From Pseudomonadota bacterium (GTDB taxonomy: Bacteria; Pseudomonadota; Alphaproteobacteria; UBA828; JAPUJA01), in contig JAPUJA010000292.1 in NCBI GenBank assembly GCA_027296525.1, forward strand, positions 1 to 16,917: a stretch of 16,917 nucleotides of DNA, written 5' to 3'. This document shows positions 7,746 to 14,564 of the stretch, piece by piece. The notes below the pieces were generated by a model. It was not told the origin of the DNA. It did no database searches and saw nothing but the letters and a program-made list of their open reading frames with translations. Made by a program: the position numbers and the translations under genes. Each line of letters starts with the position of its first letter. Position 1 is the stretch's first letter.

Positions 7746-7774
7746 TTGTCCCGCCCCTGTTTTCGCGCTAACTA
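7746..7774 (+). promoter_or_regulatory. Possible weak promoter for the dehydrogenase genes
   Basis: TTGTCC (7746-7751), a 17-nt spacer and TAACTA (7769-7774) resemble a degenerate sigma-70 promoter. A start about 7 nt downstream would fall almost on the ATG at 7784. That would give a leaderless or near-leaderless mRNA, which agrees with the lack of a Shine-Dalgarno there. This is a pattern match only. Confidence 0.3.
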
Positions 7775-7783
7775 GTCGCCTCG

Positions 7784-8077
7784 ATGACGAACGAGCAGTT
7801 TCAGCGGATCGGGGAAACGGCGCGTCCCAAGGTGACGATCGTCGTGGACGGCGAAGGGATCACGGCCTATGAGGGCGATACGCTCTTGACCGCCCTTCTG
7901 ACCTCGGGGCGCGCCGTCCGATCCTCGGAGTTCGGCGACGGGCCGCGTGCGGGCTTTTGCCTCATGGGCGCCTGCCAGGATTGCTGGGTCGCGCTCGAAG
8001 GGGGCGGGCGCGTGCGCGCGTGTACCACCTTCGTCTCCGAGGGCTTGAGCGTCTTGCGCGCCGGTCCGGCGCGATGA
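7784..8077 (+). CDS. (2Fe-2S)-binding small subunit of a heterotrimeric amino acid/amine dehydrogenase (HcnA-like), 97 aa
   Basis: This is a plant-type-ferredoxin-like small protein predicted to hold one [2Fe-2S] cluster with four cysteines in the pattern C59-x4-C64-x2-C67-x12-C80 (GFCLMGACQDCWV ... RACTT). The domain also forms the N-terminus of heterotetrameric sarcosine oxidase alpha subunits. As a free protein of about 100 aa it occurs as HcnA, as the small subunit of octopine/nopaline oxidases, and in hydroxyproline or proline dehydrogenases. Its stop overlaps the next start in an ATGA (8074-8077), so translation is coupled. No Shine-Dalgarno is visible before the ATG at 7784 (the upstream bases are CTAGTCGCCTCG). 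It would pass electrons from the flavin subunits to the respiratory chain. Confidence 0.88.
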   Translation: MTNEQFQRIGETARPKVTIVVDGEGITAYEGDTLLTALLTSGRAVRSSEFGDGPRAGFCLMGACQDCWVALEGGGRVRACTTFVSEGLSVLRAGPAR

Positions 8078-9471
8078 CGGCACATAGAATCTTGATCGTC
8101 GGCGCCGGCCCGGCCGGAACCCGCGCCGCGGAGACGCTCGTGGCTCACGGCCTTCGCCCCGTCGTCGTCGACGAAGGGCAGGAGAGCGGCGGGCAAATCT
8201 ATCGCCGCGAGCCGCCGGCGTTCTCCCGGAAGGGCCGCGATCTCTATGGTTTCGAGGCCCTAAAGGCGGCGCGAATGCACCGGGTTTTCGATGCCCTGAA
8301 GGAGCGGATCGACTACCGCCCGGCCACCCTCGTCTGGAATCTCTCGCGGGGCGATGCGTGGCTCGCGGGACCTCGAGGGCCCGAGCGACTTTCCTACGAC
8401 GCAATCCTGCTGGCGAGCGGGGCGATGGACCGGGTGATCCCGTTTGCGGGCTGGACGCTGCCCGGCGTCTACACGCTTGGTGGCGCGCAAGTGGCGCTCA
8501 AATACCAAGCCTGCCTCGTGGGCAAGCGCACCCTGTTCATGGGCACAGGCCCGCTGCTTTATCTCGTCGCCTACCAATATGCGCGCCACGGAGGCGAGGT
8601 TCGCGGGGTGCTCGACACCGCGCGCCTCGGCCAGGGCATCGCCGCGCTTCCCAAGCTCGCGAGCGGGGGGCGCACTTTGCTAAAAGGCCTCTACTATCAC
8701 GCCCGGCTCCACAGCCGGGGCGTGCCGATGCGTAGCGGGATCCTGCCGCTGGCGGCCGAGGGGGGCGCCGCGCTCGAAGGGTTTCGCTACCGCGACGCCA
8801 AGGGCCGCGAAAGGCGCATCGCCTGCGACGCGCTCGCCTTCGGCTTCGGTCTTCGCTCCGAAACACAGCTCGCGGATCTCTTGGGCTGCGATTTCCGGTT
8901 CGATCCGCTGAACCGCCAGTGGCTCCCGGAGATCGACGCCGACGGGCGGGCGAGTGTCGAGCGCGTCTATCTCGCGGGCGACGGGGCCGGCGCCACCGGC
9001 GCCGACGCCGCCGAGCTTCGCGGCGAGCTGGCGGCGCTCGCCCTCGTCAAGGACCACGGGGGCGAGGTGGACGAACGGCACATGGCCCGGCTGCGCAGAG
9101 GCCTCTCCCGGCTGACACGCTTCCGGGAGGGACTCGAGGCCGCGTTTCCGTTCCCGCGCCACCTTGCCGGCGGAATAAGCGATGAAACGATTCTTTGCCG
9201 TTGCGAGGCGGTCCGCGCGGGCGAACTCCGCGCGGCGGCGCGCGAGCTCGGGGCCGACGAGATCAACCGGGTCAAGGCGTTCACCCGCCTGGGCATGGGG
9301 CGATGCCAGGGGCGGGTTTGCGGCGCGGCGGCGGTGGAGGTTCTGGCCCATTGCCTCGGGCGCGAGGTGAGCACGCTCGGCCGGCTGCGCGGCCAGGCGC
9401 CGGTGAAACCCCTCTCCATCGCCCAGGCCACGGCGCCCGAGGAAGCCGGTGGCAGCGAGAAGGCGGCGTAG
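8074..9471 (+). CDS. FAD/NAD(P)-binding oxidoreductase with C-terminal BFD-type [2Fe-2S] domain (HcnB / OoxA-like), 465 aa
   Basis: This is the alpha-type subunit of the three-subunit dehydrogenase. The N-terminal dinucleotide motif is LIVGAGPAGTRAAE (7-20), with ESGGQIYRR after it. A second nucleotide-binding region starts around 154 (LFMGTGPLLYLVAYQYA), and YLAGDGAGATGADAA (309-323) closes the FAD domain. A C-terminal BFD-like domain carries Cys375, Cys377, Cys411 and Cys416 (LCRCEAV ... GRCQGRVCGAAA), the expected ligands of a further [2Fe-2S] cluster. Length matches HcnB (about 465 aa). The ATG at 8074 was chosen for the 4-bp ATGA overlap with the preceding gene; the open frame upstream of it is antisense-free noise inside that gene. 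It is related to the sarcosine oxidase alpha subunit without its aminomethyltransferase part. The substrate is not determinable from sequence. Confidence 0.9.
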   Translation: MTAHRILIVGAGPAGTRAAETLVAHGLRPVVVDEGQESGGQIYRREPPAFSRKGRDLYGFEALKAARMHRVFDALKERIDYRPATLVWNLSRGDAWLAGPRGPERLSYDAILLASGAMDRVIPFAGWTLPGVYTLGGAQVALKYQACLVGKRTLFMGTGPLLYLVAYQYARHGGEVRGVLDTARLGQGIAALPKLASGGRTLLKGLYYHARLHSRGVPMRSGILPLAAEGGAALEGFRYRDAKGRERRIACDALAFGFGLRSETQLADLLGCDFRFDPLNRQWLPEIDADGRASVERVYLAGDGAGATGADAAELRGELAALALVKDHGGEVDERHMARLRRGLSRLTRFREGLEAAFPFPRHLAGGISDETILCRCEAVRAGELRAAARELGADEINRVKAFTRLGMGRCQGRVCGAAAVEVLAHCLGREVSTLGRLRGQAPVKPLSIAQATAPEEAGGSEKAA

Positions 9472-9472
9472 G

Positions 9473-10645
9473 GTGAGCGAGCGCATCGATACGGAAGTCG
9501 CCATCATCGGCGGCGGGCTTGGAGGCTGCTCGGCGGCGCTCCATTTGAGCCGCCGGGGCGTTCCGGTCGCCCTGCTCGACAAAGGCGCCGTCGGCGCCGG
9601 CGCGAGCGGAGTCAACTTCGGGGGCGTGCGCCGCAACGGCCGCCATCTCGAAGAGTTGCCGCTGGCCGAGCGCTCGCTCGTCGATTATTGGCGCAAACTC
9701 GAGAGCTGGATCGGAAGCGATTGCGAATATGCCGAGACGGGCCACCTCAAATTCGGTCGCGACGAAAAAGACGCCGCCGAACTGGAGGCTTACGCCGAAC
9801 AGGCTTTGGCCCACGGGCTCAAGCTCGAAATCCTAAGCCGCAACGCCCTCGAAGAACGCTGCCCTTGGGTCGGCGAGGACGGCCATGTGGCTTCCTGGTC
9901 GCCCACCGACGGCCAGGCGAACCCGCGGCTCGTGGGCCCGGCGATCGCCCGTGCGGCGCGCGCCGAAGGGGTGGAGATCCGCGAGCAATCGGAAGTCACC
10001 GCGATCGTCCAGGACGGCCACGGCTTCGAGCTCGAGACCGAGAACGGGATCCTCGTGCGCGCGAAGGCGCTGATCAACGCGGCGGGCGCCTGGGGCGCGA
10101 AGATCGCCGCGATGTTCGGCGAGGAGGTGATACTTGAAACGGTGACGCCCCAGATGGTCGTGACCGAGCCGATGCCCTACGTCATCGAGCCCGTGACGGG
10201 CGTTTGTGGCGGCAGTTTCTATCTCAGGCAGATCCCGCGCGGCAACATCATCATCGGCAATGGCGGCGGCGGCGTCGCCGAACTCGACGCGAGCCGCGCC
10301 TATGTCGTGCCGGAGCGGACCCTCGAAACGTTACGCGATGTCGTGCGGCTCATCCCCCGGGTGGCCGACGCCCATGTGATCCGTGTCTGGACCGGGCTCG
10401 AAGGCGCGACCCCCGACCATACCCCGGTGTTGGGCCCGAGCCGGACGACCCCCGGCCTCTTCCACTCCTTCGGCTATTCGGGCCACGGCTTCCAGCTGGG
10501 CCCCGCGGCCGGCGCCGTCCTCGCCGAGCTCGTGCGCGATGGCAAGAGCAAGAGCGAGATCGGCGCCTTCGGAATCGAGCGTTTCGCGAAGCCGGAGGAG
10601 GGTTCAGGCGGAACGGCGAGGCGCGCGCCTAATCGGCGATCTTGA
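9473..10645 (+). CDS. DAO-family FAD-dependent subunit (HcnC / OoxB / sarcosine oxidase beta-like), 390 aa
   Basis: This is the probable catalytic subunit, oxidising a C-N bond of an amino acid or secondary amine at a noncovalent FAD. Motifs are VAIIGGGLGGCSAALHLSRRG (9-29), GAGASGVNFGGVRRNG (41-56; the SGVNFGGVR turn is typical of this subunit), INAAGAWGAKIA, GNGGGGVAELD and, at the C-terminus, GLEGATPDHTPVLGP and HSFGYSGHGFQLGPAAG. The GTG at 9473 starts 1 nt after the preceding stop and gives the standard N-terminus. An in-frame GTG at 9449 would add 8 arginine-rich residues and overlap the previous gene. The 3' end overlaps the convergent MDR gene by 17 bp. Known relatives act on glycine (HCN synthase), octopine/nopaline, D-hydroxyproline, L-proline or sarcosine. 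The nearby Mgs/GmaS genes make an N-methyl amino acid worth testing. Confidence 0.88.
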   Translation: MSERIDTEVAIIGGGLGGCSAALHLSRRGVPVALLDKGAVGAGASGVNFGGVRRNGRHLEELPLAERSLVDYWRKLESWIGSDCEYAETGHLKFGRDEKDAAELEAYAEQALAHGLKLEILSRNALEERCPWVGEDGHVASWSPTDGQANPRLVGPAIARAARAEGVEIREQSEVTAIVQDGHGFELETENGILVRAKALINAAGAWGAKIAAMFGEEVILETVTPQMVVTEPMPYVIEPVTGVCGGSFYLRQIPRGNIIIGNGGGGVAELDASRAYVVPERTLETLRDVVRLIPRVADAHVIRVWTGLEGATPDHTPVLGPSRTTPGLFHSFGYSGHGFQLGPAAGAVLAELVRDGKSKSEIGAFGIERFAKPEEGSGGTARRAPNRRS

Positions 10646-11678
10646 CGACCACCTTGCCGAACTGCGTCGCCCCGTCGAGATAGCGAAGCGCCTCGACGCC
10701 CTCCTCGAGGGGGAAGACCCGATCGACCACGGGCCGGATGCCGTGGGCGTTGCTGAAGGCCATCATCTCGGCGAACTCCTCGGCGCTTCCCATGGTCGTT
10801 CCGATGATGCTGATCCAGCGTATGAAGACGGAGACGAGATCGAGCTCGACGAGGTCGCCGCTGGTCGAGCCGAACACGACGAGCCGGCCCCCGAGGCGCA
10901 GGCAGGCGAGCGATTGATCCCAGGTCGCCTTGCCCACGGACTCGATCACGAGGTCGGCGCCGAGCCCGCCGGTAAGCTCGCGCAGTCGATCGGCCCAAGC
11001 GGAATCACTCGGAAAAACCGCATCGGCCCCGAAGCCCTTGGCCTTTTCGAGCTTCTCGGGCGAGCGCGAGGTCGCCGCCACCCGCGCCCCCATCGCCTTG
11101 GCGAAGATGAGCGCCTGGATCGAGGTGCCGGCGCCGATCCCGGGAATCACGACCCAATCGCCCGCCTTGAGGCCGCCCATCGTGAAAAGCGCGCGGTAGG
11201 TGGTGAGCCCCACGAGTGGAAGCGCCGCCGCCTCCTCCCAGGAGAGGTGGCGAGGCTTGGGCGCCACATTGCCCGCCGGGATGACGACATATTCGGCAAG
11301 AGTGCCGTCGTCGGGATAGCCGAGGACCAGGCCGGGATATCCCGGCTCAGGCGGGGCATCGTTCTTGCAGAGCCAGCCGAGACCCGGATTGATCACGACC
11401 TCCTGACCGAGTTTGGCCTCGACCTTGGCCTCGACCCTGGCCTCGACCCTGGCCTCGACCCTGGGGCCCAGCGCGTCGATCACGCCGGCCCCGTCGGAAC
11501 CCAGGATCACCGCCGGTTCGTCGGGCGTGCGCCCGAGCACCGTCCAGATGTCACGGTGGTTGAGCGCGGCCGCGCGCAGCTTGACGCGGAGCTCGCCCGC
11601 ACCCGGCTCGGGAACATCGCGCTCGGCGAGCTTGACGCCGCCGAGACCCGCCTCGCCATCGTGAATGATGCAGCGCAT
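10629..11678 (-). CDS. Zinc-type alcohol dehydrogenase-like MDR oxidoreductase (YogA-like), 349 aa, with internal VEA[R/K] repeat
   Basis: This is a medium-chain dehydrogenase/reductase: a GroES-like substrate domain (1-140) and a Rossmann NAD(P)H domain (about 150-300). Motifs include AAALNHRDIWTVLGR (36-50), ILGSDGAGVID (58-68), EEAAALPLVGLTTYRAL (148-164), and GDWVVIPGIGAGTSIQALIFAKAMGARV (173-200), in which the coenzyme loop reads GIGAG. The Cys cluster that holds structural zinc in classical ADHs is absent: NPGLGWLCKNDAPP is found there. It is therefore closer to YogA or quinone-oxidoreductase types. Residues 74-89 are four VEA[R/K] repeats encoded by a 12-bp tandem array. A strong GGGAGG site (11685-11690) lies 6 nt before the ATG. 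It follows gmaS by 130 bp on the same strand and ends tail-to-tail, overlapping the neighbouring FAD subunit gene by 17 bp. Substrate is unknown. Confidence 0.87.
   Translation of the reverse strand: MRCIIHDGEAGLGGVKLAERDVPEPGAGELRVKLRAAALNHRDIWTVLGRTPDEPAVILGSDGAGVIDALGPRVEARVEARVEAKVEAKLGQEVVINPGLGWLCKNDAPPEPGYPGLVLGYPDDGTLAEYVVIPAGNVAPKPRHLSWEEAAALPLVGLTTYRALFTMGGLKAGDWVVIPGIGAGTSIQALIFAKAMGARVAATSRSPEKLEKAKGFGADAVFPSDSAWADRLRELTGGLGADLVIESVGKATWDQSLACLRLGGRLVVFGSTSGDLVELDLVSVFIRWISIIGTTMGSAEEFAEMMAFSNAHGIRPVVDRVFPLEEGVEALRYLDGATQFGKVVVKIAD
11415..11462 (-). repeat. In-frame 12-bp tandem repeat, 4 copies, inside the MDR gene
   Basis: On the plus strand GGCCTCGACCTT (11415-11426) is followed by three exact copies of GGCCTCGACCCT (11427-11438, 11439-11450, 11451-11462). 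Read on the coding strand, this encodes four tandem VEA[R/K] units at residues 74-89 of the MDR protein. The unit length is a multiple of three, so copy-number change would keep the frame. Confidence 0.93.
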
Positions 11679-11763
11679 GGCTTTCCTCCCTCTGGAGCGG
11701 TGGCCCTGAACGCGCTCTCATGGCTCTCATGGCCCGGCCTCACCGGAGCGTCTTCAGGCCAAG

Positions 11764-11794
11764 AGGCGGGCGGTTGCAAGGCCGGTGCCCGCCT
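11764..11794. repeat. Inverted repeat downstream of gmaS (possible hairpin)
   Basis: AGGCGGGC (11764-11771) and GCCCGCCT (11787-11794) form a perfect 8-bp GC-rich stem with a 15-nt loop, 14 bp after the gmaS stop. There is no T-run on either strand, so an intrinsic terminator is not supported. It may stabilise or attenuate the transcript between gmaS and the MDR gene. Confidence 0.45.
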
Positions 11795-11808
11795 GGGTGA
11801 TACCCGCC

Positions 11809-13152
11809 CTAGTGATAGACGAGGTATTCGTCCCGCTCCCAATCGGTGATGTGCTCGTGGAAGCGGGCGAGCTCGAAGCGCTTGAGCGTGCTGTAGACCC
11901 GAACGAACTCGCCTCCCAGCATGTCGGCGAAGGCCTTGTCGGCTTGAAGCGCATCCAGGGATTCTTCGAGGCTTCCCGGAAGCTTGGGAAGCGAGGCGTC
12001 CTGCTCGCTCGGACCGCTCGTCTGGGGCGGCAATTTATGTTTTTCCTTGAGTCCCAGGAGGCCGCCCGCCAGGGTCGCCGCCGCCGAGAGATAGGGATTG
12101 CAGAGCGCCGAGGGAGCGCGGTTCTCGATATGGGTCGCCTCGTCCCTCGAGCTCTTGACGCGCACGGTCGCGGTGCGGTCCTCGATCCCCCAGCTGATGT
12201 TCGAGGGCGCGAAGGTGTGGGGCCTCAAGCGCCGGTAGCAGTTCGGCGTCGGCGCCATCAACGCCATCATCGCCGGGGCGTGATCGAGGAGTCCCTGGAC
12301 GAAATATTTGAGCGTCTTCGAAATGCCGTCGGGGTCCTTCTTATCGAGGAAGACATTCCGCTTCGTTCGTTTGTCCAGAAAGCTCACATGGTAATGACAG
12401 CCGGAGCCCGCGCCCTCCAAGAACGGCTTCGACATGAAGGTGGCGTTGAGCCCGGCCCGCGTGCAGACTTCCTTCACGACATTCTTGAAGATGTAGCCGT
12501 TGTCCGCACCCCGCATTCCCGTCGCCGGACCGTAATTGGTCTCGTACTGCGAGCCGGCATATTCGCAGTTATGCGTGATGATCTCGAGACCGGAGGCCGC
12601 CAGTTGTTCGAGCAGCTCGCGCAGGATAGGGAACTGCTCGTTCCGCGTGGCGTTGAAGATATGCAGGCCCTCCCAGAGCGGCTTCATCTCGGAATCCAGA
12701 ATGTAATATTCGAATTCATGGGCCATGACGGCGAGATAGCCCATCTTCTCGGCCTGATCCAAAAGCCGGCGCACGACATAACGTGGCGCGGCGCCGAGCG
12801 GCCGGCCGGGCTCCCACACGGTATCGCAAACGACCCGCACGGTATCGGGAAGCCACGGCACGGACCGGACCGATTCGAAATCGGGAAAGAGCCTCTGGTC
12901 CCGGTACTTCACCTCTTCGTGGTAGAGCGAGGCGGGAACGACCATCGAAGCCGTGTCGAGCGAGAGCACCCCGCCATACATGTTGAGGCCCTTCCGGGCG
13001 TAACCCTCGACCTTGTCGATGGGGATGACCTTCGCCCGCGCCATCCCGTGCATGTCCGGCAGCTCGAAACGCACGAAGCGAACGCCGTCTTTGCGCAGGC
13101 GCTGGACGAACGCCTCCGCGGGGTCTGAAGCGGCTTTCTTGCGCTCTGCCAT
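11809..13152 (-). CDS. gmaS: Glutamine synthetase-like enzyme, GmaS/GlnT type (gamma-glutamylmethylamide synthetase candidate), 447 aa
   Basis: This is an ATP-dependent ligase of the glutamine synthetase superfamily. GmaS joins methylamine to glutamate to make gamma-glutamylmethylamide; GlnT-type relatives may use ammonia. The N-terminal beta-grasp region (23-105) has DMHGMARAK. The catalytic domain has HEFEYYIL (Glu146, Glu148), NCEYAGSQYETNYGP (Glu197, Glu204), GAGSGCHYHVSF (248-258), NCYRRLRPHTFAPSNISWG (304-332), EDRTATVRV (Arg336) and ENRAPSALCNPYLS (353-366). The class-I adenylylation-site region at the C-terminus is not recognisable. A GGGAGG site (13159-13164) precedes the ATG at 13150-13152. 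It is preceded by mgsC, 50 bp away. The link to split glutamate synthase genes is the main reason to prefer GmaS over assimilatory GlnA. Which amine it uses is inferred, not seen. Confidence 0.8.
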   Translation of the reverse strand: MAERKKAASDPAEAFVQRLRKDGVRFVRFELPDMHGMARAKVIPIDKVEGYARKGLNMYGGVLSLDTASMVVPASLYHEEVKYRDQRLFPDFESVRSVPWLPDTVRVVCDTVWEPGRPLGAAPRYVVRRLLDQAEKMGYLAVMAHEFEYYILDSEMKPLWEGLHIFNATRNEQFPILRELLEQLAASGLEIITHNCEYAGSQYETNYGPATGMRGADNGYIFKNVVKEVCTRAGLNATFMSKPFLEGAGSGCHYHVSFLDKRTKRNVFLDKKDPDGISKTLKYFVQGLLDHAPAMMALMAPTPNCYRRLRPHTFAPSNISWGIEDRTATVRVKSSRDEATHIENRAPSALCNPYLSAAATLAGGLLGLKEKHKLPPQTSGPSEQDASLPKLPGSLEESLDALQADKAFADMLGGEFVRVYSTLKRFELARFHEHITDWERDEYLVYH

Positions 13153-13202
13153 CAGTGACCTCCCTCTTCGTTTTGCCTCGGGCCGGCGGCTTGCGGCCTA
13201 AG

Positions 13203-14564
13203 TCAGAATTTCCGCCAAGCCGGCACGCGGCCGTTCAGACCCACCATCGGAACGCCGGTCATCAAAGAGATGTCGTGGGTAAGTGCCCTGAGATCGTTCC
13301 CGTCGAGATCGTTGACATGCTTCTTTCCGCAGGACCGGGCGAAGAGCTGGATCTCCATGGTCATCGCGTTCAGGAAGTTGGTCACGCGATCGGCCGCCTC
13401 TTCCGGGTCGAGCCGGGCGACGAGCTTAGGCAACTGCGTCGTGATCCCGACGGGGCAGAGCCCCGTGTGACAGTGGCAGCACTCATAAGGCGTCGTGCCG
13501 AGGCGCGCGTAGTCGTCCACATAGAGCGGGCGGTGACAGTTGAGCGCGATGATCACGGCCGAGCCGATATAGACGGCGTCGGCGCCGAGCGCGATGCACT
13601 TCGCCGCGTCCGCGCCGTTCTTGATCCCGCCGCCGACGATCAGCTTGACCTCCTCCTTCATGCCGAGGTCGCGAAGCGCCTCGGCGGCTTCCCCCACGGC
13701 CGCCACCGTCGGAACACCGGCGTGGTCGAGCTGAATCTTCGGGGACGCCGCCGTGCCGGCTTCGGCGCCGTCGAAAACGACGGCATCGACCCCGCCGCGG
13801 GCGGCGAGGCGCACGTCGTCATAGGTGCGCGAGGCCCCCACCTTGACCGAGATCGGAATCGCGTAGTCCGTGGCCTCGCGAAGCTGCTCGAGCTTGACCG
13901 GCAGATCGTCGGCCCCGAGCCAGTCGGGATGCCGGCAGGGGCTCCGTTGATCCACGCCCTTGGGCAGGGTACGCATCTCGGCGACCTCGTCCGAAACCTT
14001 GAGCCCCAAGAGGATGCCTCCGGTGCCGGGCTTCGCGCCTTGACTGACCACGATCTCGATCATGTCCGCCTTGCGCAGATCGTAGGGGGTGAGCCCATAG
14101 CGGCTTGGGAGGTACTGGTAGACGAGCTTGGAAGAATATTTGCGTTCCTCGGGATGCATGCCGCCCTCGCCCGTGCAGGTCGAGATGCCGCAGCGGGTCG
14201 CGGCCATGCCGAGGGCGCGCTTGGCGTTGACCGAGAGCGCACCGAAGCTCATCCCGGCGATCATGATCGGACGCTCAAGAACGAGCGGGCGCTTGACTCG
14301 GCCTTCGCCGATCACAACCTGGGTGTCGCAGCGCTCGCGGTAGCCCTCGAGCGCCACGCGCGAGAGGCCCGAGGGCACGAACACCAGATCGTCGAAGGAT
14401 GGGAAATCCTTCCGTTTCGTGGCTTGGCCGCGGATCTGATAGCGGCCGAGATCGGCCTTTTCGTGGATCTCCTCGATCGCTTCGGGGCTCCAAATTCCGC
14501 CGAACTCCCGCAATCGCGGGAAATCGGACGCTGCCGGCTCGACCGTTGGTCGTTCGGCTTTCAC
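13203..14564 (-). CDS. mgsC: FMN-binding glutamate synthase-like protein (MgsC / GlxD; GltB central domain), 453 aa, GTG start
   Basis: This corresponds to the FMN-binding (beta/alpha)8 domain of GltB. In N-methylglutamate synthase it transfers the glutamine-side product to the acceptor using FMN and an Fe-S cluster. Motifs are AGMSFGALS, TGEGGMHPEERKYSSKLVYQY, VSQGAKPGTGGILLG, VDQRSPCRHPDW, ISVKVGASRTYDDV, FDGAEAGTAASP and IVGGGIKNGADAAKCIALGADAVYIGSA. The Fe-S loop is CCHCHTGLCPVG, with an insertion after the first cysteine (see findings). The start is best placed at the GTG 14562-14564. It overlaps the mgsB stop as GTGA and has GGAAGGAAG 4 nt upstream (14569-14577). An ATG at 14579 would add five residues inside mgsB. 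The next gene is gmaS. Glutamate synthase proper is unlikely because the three GltB domains are separate genes here. Confidence 0.83.
   Translation of the reverse strand: MKAERPTVEPAASDFPRLREFGGIWSPEAIEEIHEKADLGRYQIRGQATKRKDFPSFDDLVFVPSGLSRVALEGYRERCDTQVVIGEGRVKRPLVLERPIMIAGMSFGALSVNAKRALGMAATRCGISTCTGEGGMHPEERKYSSKLVYQYLPSRYGLTPYDLRKADMIEIVVSQGAKPGTGGILLGLKVSDEVAEMRTLPKGVDQRSPCRHPDWLGADDLPVKLEQLREATDYAIPISVKVGASRTYDDVRLAARGGVDAVVFDGAEAGTAASPKIQLDHAGVPTVAAVGEAAEALRDLGMKEEVKLIVGGGIKNGADAAKCIALGADAVYIGSAVIIALNCHRPLYVDDYARLGTTPYECCHCHTGLCPVGITTQLPKLVARLDPEEAADRVTNFLNAMTMEIQLFARSCGKKHVNDLDGNDLRALTHDISLMTGVPMVGLNGRVPAWRKF

Noticed and set aside
7784..10645. Calling the three-gene set hydrogen cyanide synthase (hcnABC)
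   Set aside because: Subunit sizes and order agree, but the same architecture serves octopine/nopaline, hydroxyproline and proline dehydrogenases. No sequence feature seen here fixes glycine as the substrate, and the context points to other amines.
11714..11732. Direct repeat GCTCTCATG x2 upstream of the MDR gene
   Set aside because: Two 9-bp copies with no symmetry or known operator match. Too little to support a regulatory site.
11764..11794. Intrinsic terminator after gmaS
   Set aside because: The 8-bp inverted repeat is real, but no T-tract follows on either strand and the loop is long, so it is kept only as an inverted repeat.
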